DNA from: JBHHUI01 sp965248775
GTDB lineage: Bacteria; Chloroflexota; Anaerolineae; Anaerolineales; JBHHUI01
Direction of reading: 5' to 3'
NCBI GenBank assembly: GCA_965248775.1
Contig: OZ252150.1
Span: 3,844,001-3,908,000 of the forward strand
DNA: 64,000 nucleotides
In this document: piece by piece, positions 1 to 7,585 of the stretch
How positions within the stretch are numbered: the first letter of the stretch is position 1
Layout of the letters: every line of letters begins with the position of its first letter
Program-made: the position numbers and the translations under genes
Notes under the pieces: generated by a model
Told to the model about the DNA's origin: nothing
Seen by the model: the letters and a program-made list of their open reading frames with translations, nothing else
The model's database searches: none

Positions 1-829
1 CGGGATCATGCTCGCCGGTAGCGCGCACGCCGTCGGCTGGCCGCTACCGCGCGGCGGTTCGCAGTGCATCGCGAATGCGCTCGCCGCCCATCTATCTGCG
101 CTCGGCGGCGAGATCGTGACCGGTCATTGCGTCGAGGATTTTGCGGCTTTGCCATCCGCGCGAACCTATCTCTTCGATGTGACACCCCGGCAGTTGCTGA
201 AAATTGCCGGGAATGAACTTTCATCCGGCTACCGCCGCGCGTTGCAACGTTTTCGTTATGGTACCGGTGTATTTAAAATTGACTGGGCCTTGGATGGCCC
301 GATCCCTTGGCGGTCTGCGGAGGTGGCCCGCGCGGCAACAGTGCATGTGGGCGGGACAATGACGGAGATTGCTGCGGCTGAACGCGCTGTCGGGCAAGGC
401 CAGCACCCAGAACGCCCTTTCGTTCTCTTGGCGCAACAGAGCCTGTTCGACGAAACGCGTGCGCCACAGGGAAAGCACACCGGCTGGGCCTATTGCCATG
501 TGCCCTCCGGTTCGGATATGGACATGACCGTTGCGATTGAAAAACAAGTGGAGCGCTTCGCGCCCGGCTTCCGCGATCTGATCCTGGCGCGCCAGACTCA
601 TACTGCCGTCCAGATGGAGCAATACAATCCCAACTATGTGGGCGGCGATATCAATGGCGGTGTGCAGGACATCTGGCAACAGTTCACCCGCCCGGCGATC
701 CGGCGCATTCCGTACACAACCCCCAATCCGAGAATCTTTATCTGTTCCTCATCCACCCCACCCGGTGGAGGCGTGCACGGCATGTGTGGCTATCATGCCG
801 CGCAGGCTGCGCTTTCCCGTTTACAATAG
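1..829 (+). CDS. FAD-dependent oxidoreductase, phytoene-desaturase-like (C-terminal part)
   Basis: The frame is open to the left edge, so the 5' end lies outside the window. The visible 275 or so residues match the C-terminal two thirds of NAD(P)/FAD-dependent amine-oxidase/phytoene-desaturase-like proteins: an early W-P-x-x-x-G-G segment (substrate-side helix, WPLPRGGSQ), a glycine-rich middle, and a final segment ending in a T-P-P-G-G-G-V-H-G-M-x-G-Y run that normally closes over the FAD. The Rossmann GxGxxG motif expected at the N-terminus is not visible because it lies upstream. The substrate is unknown; such enzymes occur in carotenoid and other lipid oxidations. It ends about 120 bases before typA, with a hairpin between them, so the two are probably separate transcripts. 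Confidence 0.8.
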   Translation, partial: GIMLAGSAHAVGWPLPRGGSQCIANALAAHLSALGGEIVTGHCVEDFAALPSARTYLFDVTPRQLLKIAGNELSSGYRRALQRFRYGTGVFKIDWALDGPIPWRSAEVARAATVHVGGTMTEIAAAERAVGQGQHPERPFVLLAQQSLFDETRAPQGKHTGWAYCHVPSGSDMDMTVAIEKQVERFAPGFRDLILARQTHTAVQMEQYNPNYVGGDINGGVQDIWQQFTRPAIRRIPYTTPNPRIFICSSSTPPGGGVHGMCGYHAAQAALSRLQ

Positions 830-912
830 CCTACCGATTAATCTTCACCCTAGCGGAAGCCGCCATCCTCTGATACCATTTGTTCAGCACCCCATGGCTT
901 AAATCTTTCTGG

Positions 913-938
913 CCCCGGCGCGAATGCCGGGGTCTTTG
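913..938 (+). terminator. Rho-independent terminator-like hairpin
   Basis: A perfect 7-bp stem (CCCCGGC / GCCGGGG) with loop GCGAAT is followed by TCTTTG. It lies between the oxidoreductase stop and the typA start and fits a short intrinsic terminator. The T-tract is weak. Confidence 0.6.
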
Positions 939-951
939 TATCTAATAAACA

Positions 952-2808
952 ATGCTTAAAGAACGAAACGATTTACGCAATATCGCCATCATTGCACATG
1001 TCGATCACGGCAAGACGACGCTGGTGGACAGTATGCTCAAACAGGCGCGCGTCTTTCGATCAAACCAACAGGTTGTCGAACGCGTGCTCGATTCAAATGC
1101 GCTCGAACGCGAACGCGGTATTACGATCCTTTCGAAAAACACGGCCATCTCAATCCCACACCCCTCGGGCCAGGGCGAGGTCAAGATCAACATTGTAGAC
1201 ACTCCCGGCCACGCTGATTTCGGCGGCGAGGTCGAACGAGTCTTGAATATGGTTGACGGCGTCCTGCTGCTGGTGGATGCTGCCGAAGGGCCGATGCCAC
1301 AGACGCGCTTCGTCTTAAAGAAAGCCCTCGCGCTGGGACACAAAGCGGTGGTTGTGGTCAACAAAGTTGACCGGAAACATGCCGACCCGGAGCGCGTGCT
1401 CAATCAGACCTTTGACCTGTTTATCGATCTGGGCGCGACGGAAGATCAGGCCGATTTTTCCGTCGTATACACCAACGCTCTTGATGGCAAGGCTGGGCTC
1501 TCTCCCGAGTTGGGGCTGGATTTGCAGCCGCTGTTTGCTGCCATTCTGCAACATGTCCCAGTTCCAAATGTCGATGCGGATGCGCCGCTCCAACTACTCG
1601 TGACCACACTGGATTATGACCAATATCGCGGCATGACCGCCATTGGGCGCATCTATGCCGGCTCCCTAAAAGTCGGACAGGCTGTTGCGCGGCTACGTCT
1701 CGATGGTGAAGCTCTACCGGAACGCGCGCGCTATATTTATCTGTTTCAGGGTTTGGACCTTGTCGCGGTGGATGCCGCCGAAGCGGGAGATATTGTTTCG
1801 ATTGGCGGGCTGGAAGATGTCTCCATTGGCGAGACACTTGCCGACCCGGAACACCCCAGCCCACTCCCGACCATTTCCGTGGAAGCGCCAACCGTACGCA
1901 TGACCTTTGGGGTAAATACATCTCCGTTTGCGGGACGCGAGGCGCGCTGGGGCACCTCCCGGAATCTTCGCGAGCGCTTGTTCAATGAGCTGCGTAAGAA
2001 CATCGCACTGCGCGTGGACACGACCGATAGCGCCGAGACTTTCATCGTCTCCGGGCGGGGCGAGCTCCATCTTGCCATCCTTGTTGAAACAATGCGCCGT
2101 GAGGGCTATGAGTTTCAAGTCGCACGTCCGGAAGTGATCTATCAACGTGGGGCGGATGACGAACTGCTCGAACCTTTTGAAGATGTTCACATTGAAACGA
2201 GCGCCGATACAGTTGGCGCCGTCGTGGAGTTGTTAGGCGCGCGGCGCGGTCAAATGGTTGAGATGGACGAAGCAGCGGACGGCAGCGTCCGCATGTCTTA
2301 CATTGTCCCTACGCGTGGCCTCCTGGGGTTCCGCTTTCATTTCCTTACTGCCACCCGCGGACAGGGGACGCTCTACACGCTCTTCCGTGAATATGCACCC
2401 AAGGTTGGGGCGATTCGCGCACGCACGTTCGGCTCTCTGGTGGCACGCAGACTCGGCACGACCACCACATACGCACTTTTGACCGCGGAAGTGCGCGGGC
2501 GTCTTTTTGTCGGCCCCCGCGTGGATGTCTATCAGGGGATGGTGATCGGTGAACATCAGCGCCCGGGCGACCTAGCGGTGAACGTCTGCAAGGCGAAGCA
2601 CCTGACGAGTATGCGTCAATCGTTCAAAGAGATTGACAATCGACTCTCGCCGCCCCGCCAGATGAGTCTGGATGAGGCGATTGAATACCTCGCTGATGAC
2701 GAGTTTCTGGAAATTACGCCCGAAAGTTATCGCATCCGCAAGAAAATCCTGGACACCGAAGAACGAGAGAAGCAATCGAAGCGCGCCCGCGAGACAGTGC
2801 AGGTTTGA
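952..2808 (+). CDS. typA: Ribosome-associated translational GTPase TypA/BipA
   Basis: A 618-residue protein with the full translational-GTPase architecture. G1 AHVDHGKT is at residues 15-22, the switch I segment RERGITI follows, then DTPGH (G3) and NKVD (G4). Elongation-factor domain 2, an EF-G domain III/V-like region and the BipA-specific C-terminal domain follow; the segment GFRFHFLTATRGQGTL is typical of the family. The length matches the usual 600-615 residues. BipA binds the 70S ribosome at the A-site region and assists 50S assembly and growth under stress or low temperature (family knowledge). The ATG at 952 places the G1 motif at the expected distance from the N-terminus. No disruption is seen. 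Confidence 0.97.
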   Translation: MLKERNDLRNIAIIAHVDHGKTTLVDSMLKQARVFRSNQQVVERVLDSNALERERGITILSKNTAISIPHPSGQGEVKINIVDTPGHADFGGEVERVLNMVDGVLLLVDAAEGPMPQTRFVLKKALALGHKAVVVVNKVDRKHADPERVLNQTFDLFIDLGATEDQADFSVVYTNALDGKAGLSPELGLDLQPLFAAILQHVPVPNVDADAPLQLLVTTLDYDQYRGMTAIGRIYAGSLKVGQAVARLRLDGEALPERARYIYLFQGLDLVAVDAAEAGDIVSIGGLEDVSIGETLADPEHPSPLPTISVEAPTVRMTFGVNTSPFAGREARWGTSRNLRERLFNELRKNIALRVDTTDSAETFIVSGRGELHLAILVETMRREGYEFQVARPEVIYQRGADDELLEPFEDVHIETSADTVGAVVELLGARRGQMVEMDEAADGSVRMSYIVPTRGLLGFRFHFLTATRGQGTLYTLFREYAPKVGAIRARTFGSLVARRLGTTTTYALLTAEVRGRLFVGPRVDVYQGMVIGEHQRPGDLAVNVCKAKHLTSMRQSFKEIDNRLSPPRQMSLDEAIEYLADDEFLEITPESYRIRKKILDTEEREKQSKRARETVQV

Positions 2809-3112
2809 ACTGACAGGCTAAGTCCGCAGGTGTTTCTCTTCCAAGGCATACACTTGCGCCAGACTGGTATCGTCCACAATATCTGAGACATGCGTACGTT
2901 CTTCAGAACCAATCGCCAGCTTCATATTTATCGTATTCCCGGTTGCGTACTACTTCGTAATAATTGGCACAGCCTTTTCGATCAAGGTGTCAGGAACCTG
3001 ACATTCTTGTCCTTGCTTTCGGTTGCTGTTTTTTTCTAACTGAAATACAATCAAGGTTTGAATTCCCTTTGCCTTTCGTATGAGGGAAATTCAACTTTAG
3101 AGGGGGCTCTAA
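2809..3112. other. Intergenic region between typA and the response regulator
   Basis: About 300 bases without a supported gene. A 35-codon minus-strand frame (2818-2925) is possible but has no recognisable domain. The last 20 bases carry a purine-rich ribosome-binding sequence (AGAGGGGGC) directly before the ATG at 3113. Confidence 0.5.
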
Positions 3113-3799
3113 ATGGCTGAAAAAGTACTCGTCGTTGACGATGATTAAGATACCGTCTGGCTTACCAGCACGATTCTGAAGCACAAAGGGTTCGAAGTTA
3201 TTGAGGCCTTCACGCCGGAGGAAGGACTCAAAGCTGCGTACCAGAAACACCCAGATATCATCCTGTTGGACGTGATGATGCCGAACATGGACGGCTGGGA
3301 AGTCTGTCGCCGCTTGCGGGAGCTTTCAGAAGTCCCGATCATTTTCCTCACAGCCAAGACCGGCATTAAAGACGTTGTGCGAGGATTAGAATCCGGTGCT
3401 GACGATTATATTGTTAAACCCTTTGACAATCAGGAACTGGTTGCACGCGTCAAAGCGCACCTGCGCCGTAAGCCGGCCTCCAAAGACGAAGGCGAACTGG
3501 TATTCGACAATGGCAATCTGCGCGTTAACTTTATGAACCGCGAAGTTAACGTACGCGGACATCTGGTGGAACTGACGCCGAAAGAGTTCGACCTTTTGGC
3601 AACTCTTGTCCGCAATGCCGGTCGCGTGCTCACCCGCTCCGAACTCGTCAAACAGGCCTGGGGGCCGGAATATGGCGATGCAAACGAAAGTCTGAAGCTT
3701 TACGTGCATTATCTGCGCAAAAAAATCGAGTCCGACCCGGAAAGCCCCAAATATATCCTCACCTCCCGCGGTGTGGGATACCGCTTCGCGAATCCCTAA
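3113..3799 (+). pseudogene. OmpR/PhoB-type response regulator with an in-frame TAA at codon 12
   Basis: Translated from the ATG at 3113 (preceded by AGAGGGGG) the frame gives MAEKVLVVDDD, then TAA at 3146-3148, then continues without another stop for 216 codons. Receiver domain: acidic pocket D9-D11, phospho-acceptor D53 (LLDVMMP), conserved T and K (FLTAK, VKPF). The C-terminal half is a winged-helix OmpR-type DNA-binding domain (LTPKEFDLLATLVRNAGR, GVGYRF). Full length would be 228 codons, normal for the family. The context suggests GAA or CAA changed to TAA. No histidine kinase is adjacent. Either a fresh nonsense mutation or a single-base sequence error; initiation downstream would lose the first strand and acidic residues. 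Confidence 0.85.
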
Positions 3800-4179
3800 A
3801 AATCCTTCCCTGCTGCATCAATCCATCATTTCGACATAGCTAGCCCTGCCCCTTCGAGTTGAACTGCACCCTGTAAACAAGACACAAAAAGAAAGACCCC
3901 CACTGCGGTCATCCAGACAGACATCTGATTTGATAAGGTGTCTGTTTGGTTTTTAGTTGTATGCGTTCATAATTGTAGAACTCGATATACTGGTCAATCA
4001 ATTCATTGGCACGCTCAAAACTTGGGACCCGGATGTGGCGGAGAGCTTCCGCTTTTAAGTGACCAAAGAAGTTCTCCATCGGCGCGTTATCCCAACAATT
4101 GCCCGGACGAGACATTGAAGGAGTGCTGTGATATTCCCGCGTGAGAGCAGCATACTGCTTGGACGTGTATTGATAGCCT

Positions 4180-4229
4180 CCCAGTCTAGTACAGTCACGT
4201 GCAGACTGCATCGTGATCGACTGGACTAG
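4180..4229. repeat. Hairpin module cluster in IS3 copy A (site 1)
   Basis: Insert in the HSD...YQYTS codon region of OrfB. An outer CTAGTC-type arm pair encloses an inner module with arms TCACG/CGTGA around loop ATGCAGTCTGCA (minus-strand reading). Copy B has a 134-bp larger, nested version at the same site. Confidence 0.6.
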
Positions 4230-4326
4230 GTGGTCACTGTGGAGAAGCAGTCCCGCGGTGTCCTCTTCTTTGCGTCTGGCCTGCTTGAGGGTATCGATGA
4301 CTAAGCGTACAGAATTGCCCAGTCCC

Positions 4327-4360
4327 GGATGCCCAGTCGCGAACGTACTGGGTCGTGATA
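4327..4360. repeat. Hairpin module in IS3 copy A (site 2)
   Basis: Arms CGCGA/TCGTG flank the 10-nt loop ACGTACTGGG at 4338-4357. The copy B sequence at the same site has the same overall length but a different module (the 30-bp type). Confidence 0.55.
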
Positions 4361-4540
4361 CTGGACGGGGTGTCGCCCCAGACGATGGGCAATGATGAAA
4401 CCGTCGAACAGGTCCTTGATGGTAGCCAAATAGGCCCAGCCTTGTTGGGTCGCAATGTAGGTGACACCTGTACTGCGTACGGCGCAAGTGTATCCGTCAC
4501 CCATTTCTGGTTGGGTTGCTGGGCCACGAAATCGCGAGCC

Positions 4541-4633
4541 ACACAGTGAAGTGCGCACTGCACTTTGAGAGATTGGCGTCACGATGCTGTCGCATAGCGA
4601 TGCAGTGAGCACGCCACTGTGCGCGACAAGTGT
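4541..4633. repeat. Hairpin modules in IS3 copy A (site 3), absent from copies B and C
   Basis: Between shared anchors, copy A has 103 bases where copy B (6781-6803) has 23, an 80-bp excess. The extra sequence holds arm/loop units such as AAGTG-CAGTGCG-CACTT and GCG-TGCTCACTGCAT-CGC (minus-strand reading), and shifts the frame of the transposase. Confidence 0.65.
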
Positions 4634-5101
4634 AGCGCTGGTGAAAATCTAGCCGGGCCCTTTGCTTGTAGGGGTGGCGTTGCCTGGCAATGGAGCGGAT
4701 ATTGAGCTTGTTCATCAGCCGTAGGACCGCTTTGTGGTTGATGCGCAGCCCTTTGTGTTGTCGCAACCACAAAGCAACCCGGCGATAGCCATAGGTTCTG
4801 TGCGACTTTTCCCAGGCTTCCTGCACCGCTTGCATCCGCACTCTATCTTTGTCCGGTTGCTGACTACGCGTCAGCCAGGCGTAATAGGCAGCTCGCGAAA
4901 CTGCGAAGAAAGTACACATTGCTTTCACGCTGTATCTTCTTCTGTACTGGTAGATGACCCGATATTGCGCTGCGCGAGCTTGTCCATGCGCAACCGTTCC
5001 AGCTCCTCTTGCGGGCTCTCCGCCGGCCGGCGGGGAAGCCGACCCTTCGGTTTGGCAAAGGCGGCCGCGCCCTTGCGGCGGTACTGCCGCACCCAGACCT
5101 T

Positions 5102-5215
5102 CACGACCCAGTTCATTCGTCACGACCCAGTGCATACGTCACGACCCAGTGCGTACGTCACGACCCAGTGCGTACGTCACGACCCAGTTCATTCGTCACG
5201 ACCCAGTTCATTCGT
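5102..5215. repeat. Six tandem 19-bp repeats inside IS3 OrfA (site 4, copy A)
   Basis: Six exact-length units of consensus CACGACCCAGTKCRTWCGT run head to tail at 5102, 5121, 5140, 5159, 5178 and 5197. Each unit contains the ACTGGG/CCCAGT core with ACGA/TCGT arms. There are no spacers, so this is not a CRISPR array. Copies B and C have a different module set at the same site. Confidence 0.9.
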
Positions 5216-5438
5216 GACTGGGTGACTGGGTCACTAGGTCTCTCCGGGGTAGTCCCAATGCTTCAACGACCTCCGCACGCGTCAGGCCTTCTTCCAGAAA
5301 CATGCGTACCGCTTCCAGCTTGGTCGCTTTGGGGTAGTGTTTCATCCCCTTTTTCCCAGGCATAAAAAACACCTCCTGCTTTGATTTTCTCACAGGGGGT
5401 GTTTTTCTTTTGTGTCAACTTCTTGGGGGGTCAGTTCA

Positions 5439-5777
5439 GATATGAGGGTTTTCCTTAATTAAGGGCAATAGATAAGCGGATCGACTTAGCCTATAGTTCA
5501 GTTGGTGTAGGGTGATGGGCGCGGATGCTTTCAGGGAGATAGAGACCGAGCCTTTCACGCTTCGGCAAAGTTATGGGGAAACTAGAGGATCAGGCAGGAG
5601 ATAGGCTCGAATCCCGCCGCTCAGACACCCAAATGGGATATTTGCACCAAATACGCAAACGGTCACGTCCAGTTCGAGGATGGGTCTGTTGAAAAGTGCC
5701 TTCTTGAGAACGCGCTATTTTCCTTCTCCGCTGCACTTTACAGATCCACCAGGCGAAGGGAAGGGAATGCGGCATTG
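5439..5777. other. Non-coding stretch with a possible structured RNA remnant
   Basis: No gene is recognisable. AGCCTAT at 5488-5494 is complementary to ATAGGCT at 5601-5607. The left side is followed by a tRNA-D-loop-like AGTTCAGTTGGT, and the right side runs into TCGAATCCCGCC, resembling a T-loop. No complete tRNA cloverleaf can be drawn. It may be a tRNA remnant or another structured RNA. Confidence 0.3.
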
Positions 5778-5968
5778 TCACGGCATCGGCGGGCAGGTAT
5801 CCACGTGCAGGTACAGCAGGCACTCTTCTGTTGTGAACCAGCGCGTCAGACGTGATTGGGCCAGGTCCATCAACTCCTCAATGGAGAGGACATAGAAGCG
5901 TATGGTGTTGTCCCAATTGGCGGTGATCAGACTTGTCCCGTCTGGACTGAAAACCACACCCCCAACCC
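5778..5968 (-). pseudogene. Separated C-terminal end of the kinase-nSTAND1-WD40 gene
   Basis: This frame encodes the last WD40 blade (VVFSPDGTSLITANWDNT) and a roughly 40-residue tail ending CPPMP. It directly continues the large gene whose reading stops at 7586. Removing IS3 copy B together with one CCC target duplication joins the two frames exactly, giving 1495 codons including the stop. It now has no start or promoter of its own. Confidence 0.9.
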
Positions 5969-6286
5969 TGAACTGCACCCTGTAAACAAGACACAAAAAG
6001 AAAGACCCCCACTGCGGTCATCCAGTCAGACACCTGATTTGATATGGTGTCTGTTTGGTTTTTAGTTGTATGCGTTCATAATTGTAGAACTCGATATATT
6101 GGTCAATCAATTCATGCGCCCGCTCAAAGCTTGGCACGCGGATATGGCGGAGCGCTTCCGCTTTCAAATGACCAAAGAAGTTCTCCATGGGCGCATTATC
6201 CCAACAATTGCCACGCCGAGACATGGAAGGGGTGATGTGATACGCCCGGGTAAGGGCAGCATACTGCTTGGAAGTGTATTGATATC

Positions 6287-6473
6287 CCCCCAGTCTAGTA
6301 CAGTCACCCAGTCACCGCGTACTGCCGCAACGCGGCAAGTGTCACGACCCAGTGCGTTCGTACAGTCACGTGCAGACTGCATCGTGATGACTGGGTGAAT
6401 GTACTGGGTCACCAAGTGGAGTGCGCACTTCACTCTGTGACGTGCAGACTGCATCGTGATCGACTGGACTAGG
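6287..6473. repeat. Nested hairpin module cluster in IS3 copy B (site 1)
   Basis: About 180 inserted bases. They include GGTGA-ATGTACTGGG-TCACC at 6394-6413, two copies of the ACGTGCAGACTGCATCGTGA core, an AGTGCGCACT unit, and outer CTAGT arms shared with copy A. The simpler copy A version (4180-4229) suggests growth by insertion of modules into modules. Confidence 0.7.
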
Positions 6474-6569
6474 TGGTCACTGTGCAGGAGCAGTCCCGCA
6501 GTGACCTTTTCTTTACGTCTGGCCTGCTTGAGGGTATCGATGACTAAGCGCACAGAATTGCCCAGTCCC

Positions 6570-6599
6570 GCACAGTGCCGTGCACACTGCATCGGTATC
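6570..6599. repeat. 30-bp palindromic module, identical to those at 15366 and 33292
   Basis: The plus strand starts GCACAGTGCCGTGCACACTG and ends CATCGGTATC. The same 30 bases occur inverted in IS3 copy C (15366-15395) and in the unrelated IS982-like element at 33292-33321. Confidence 0.9.
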
Positions 6600-7305
6600 G
6601 GTACTGGACGGGGTGTCTTCCCAGACGATGTGCAACGATGAAACCGTCGAACAGGTCCTTGATGGTGGCCAGATACGCCCAGCCTTGTTGGGTAGCGATG
6701 TAGGTGACACCTGTACTGCGTACGGCGCAAGTGTATCAGTAACCCATTTCTGATTGGGTTGGTTTGCTGCGAAATCTCGGGCCAAGAGATTGGCATAGCG
6801 CTGGTGAAAATCTAAGCGGGCCCTTTGCTTATAGGGGTGGCGTTGCCTGGCAATGGAGCGGATATTGAGCTTGTTCATCAGCCGTAAAACCGCTTTGTGG
6901 TTGATGACCAGCCCTTTGTGTTGTCGCAACCACAAAGCAACCCTGCGATAGCCATAGGTTCTGTGCGATTTTTCCCAGGCTTGCTGCACCGCTTGCAGCC
7001 GCGCGCTATCTTTGTCCGGCTGCTGGCTGCGCTTGAGCCAGGCGTAATAGGCAGCTCGCGAAACTGCGAAGAAAGTACACATTGCCTTCACAGTGTATCT
7101 TCTTTTGTACTGGTAGATGACCCGCTATTGCGCCGTGCGAGCTCGTCCGTGCGCAATTCGGTATGGAATATTTTTAGGAGCACATTTTCCATGCGCAACC
7201 GTTCCAGCTCCTCCTGCGGACTTTCCGCCGGCCGACGAGGAGGCCGACCCTTCGGTTTGGCAAAGGCTGCCCCTCCCTTGCGGCGATATTGGCGCACCCA
7301 GACCT

Positions 7306-7391
7306 TCACACCCAGTCATCACGATGCAGTCTGCACGTCATGACCCAGTACATTCATGACTGGGTGACTGTACGAATGAACTGGGTCGTGA
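7306..7391. repeat. Hairpin module cluster in IS3 OrfA (site 4, copy B)
   Basis: It contains CATGA-CCCAGTACAT-TCATG at 7339-7358 (perfect 5-bp arms, 10-nt loop), the ATGCAGTCTGCA loop unit, and a final AATGAACTGGGTCGT. It occupies the same codon position as the six tandem 19-bp units in copy A. Confidence 0.75.
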
Positions 7392-7585
7392 AGATCTCGG
7401 CGGGGCAGCCCGAGTGCTTCAACTACCTCTGCGCGGGTCAGGCCTTCTTCCAGAAACATGCGTACCGCTTCCAGCTTGGTCGCTTTCGGGTAGTTTTTCA
7501 TCCCCTTTTTCCCAGACATAAAAAGCACCTCCTGCTTTTATCTTCTCACAGGGGGTGCTTTTATTTTGTGTCAACTTCTTGGGGG

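Larger units (their letters stand above)
3909..5363 (-). pseudogene. IS3-family transposase OrfA/OrfB, degenerate (copy A)
   Basis: OrfA starts at ATG 5363 behind AGGAGG and encodes the helix-turn-helix (KLEAVRMFLEEGLTRAEV) but is broken after LGLPRRD by an array of 19-bp repeats. OrfB keeps its N-terminal HTH_21-like region (AMCTFFAVSRAAYYAWL), the integrase core and the C-terminal motif WDNAPMENFFGHLK, but is broken at three further places by short palindromic inserts. The HSDRGSQY region before the third acidic residue is one of the interrupted sites. It cannot make an active transposase without the inserts being removed. Confidence 0.88.
3860..5438 (-). mobile_element. IS3-family (IS150-like) element, copy A
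   Basis: Ends are TGAACTGCACCCTGTAAAC at 3860 and, reading inward from 5438, TGAACTGACCCCCCAAGAAG; these form the imperfect terminal inverted repeats shared by all three copies here. Length is 1579 bp versus 1625 for copies B and C. Compared with B it has an extra 80 bp at 4541-4633, a shorter insert at 4180-4229, a longer one at 5101-5235, and a 42-bp deletion between TGCGCAA direct repeats near 4987. No target duplication is visible (AGT versus GAT flanks), so recombination or deletion may have affected it. Confidence 0.9.
6018..7519 (-). pseudogene. IS3-family transposase OrfA/OrfB, interrupted by palindromic inserts (copy B)
   Basis: OrfA begins at ATG 7519 behind AGGAGG. Its HTH is followed by a module insert at 7306-7391, after which the frame resumes at VKVWVRQYRRKG with the usual C-terminal leucine-rich part (EELERLRMENVLL). 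OrfB (from 7091, MKAMCTFFAVSRAAYY) keeps the integrase core but is broken at 6570-6603 and 6287-6473. The last segment, 6018-6224, encodes NCWDNAPMENFFGHLKAEAL and IQLKTKQTPYQIR. The two copies share all defects, so the element was probably mobilised in trans after acquiring the inserts, or the defects are artefactual. Confidence 0.85.

Noticed and set aside
221..679. Long minus-strand open frame opposite the FAD oxidoreductase
   Set aside because: Antisense shadow of a clear coding sequence; no motif.
2818..2925. 35-codon minus-strand gene after typA
   Set aside because: No ribosome site, no recognised domain; chance open frame is likely.
5102..5215. CRISPR array
   Set aside because: Units are 19 bp and directly tandem, without spacers; no cas genes nearby.
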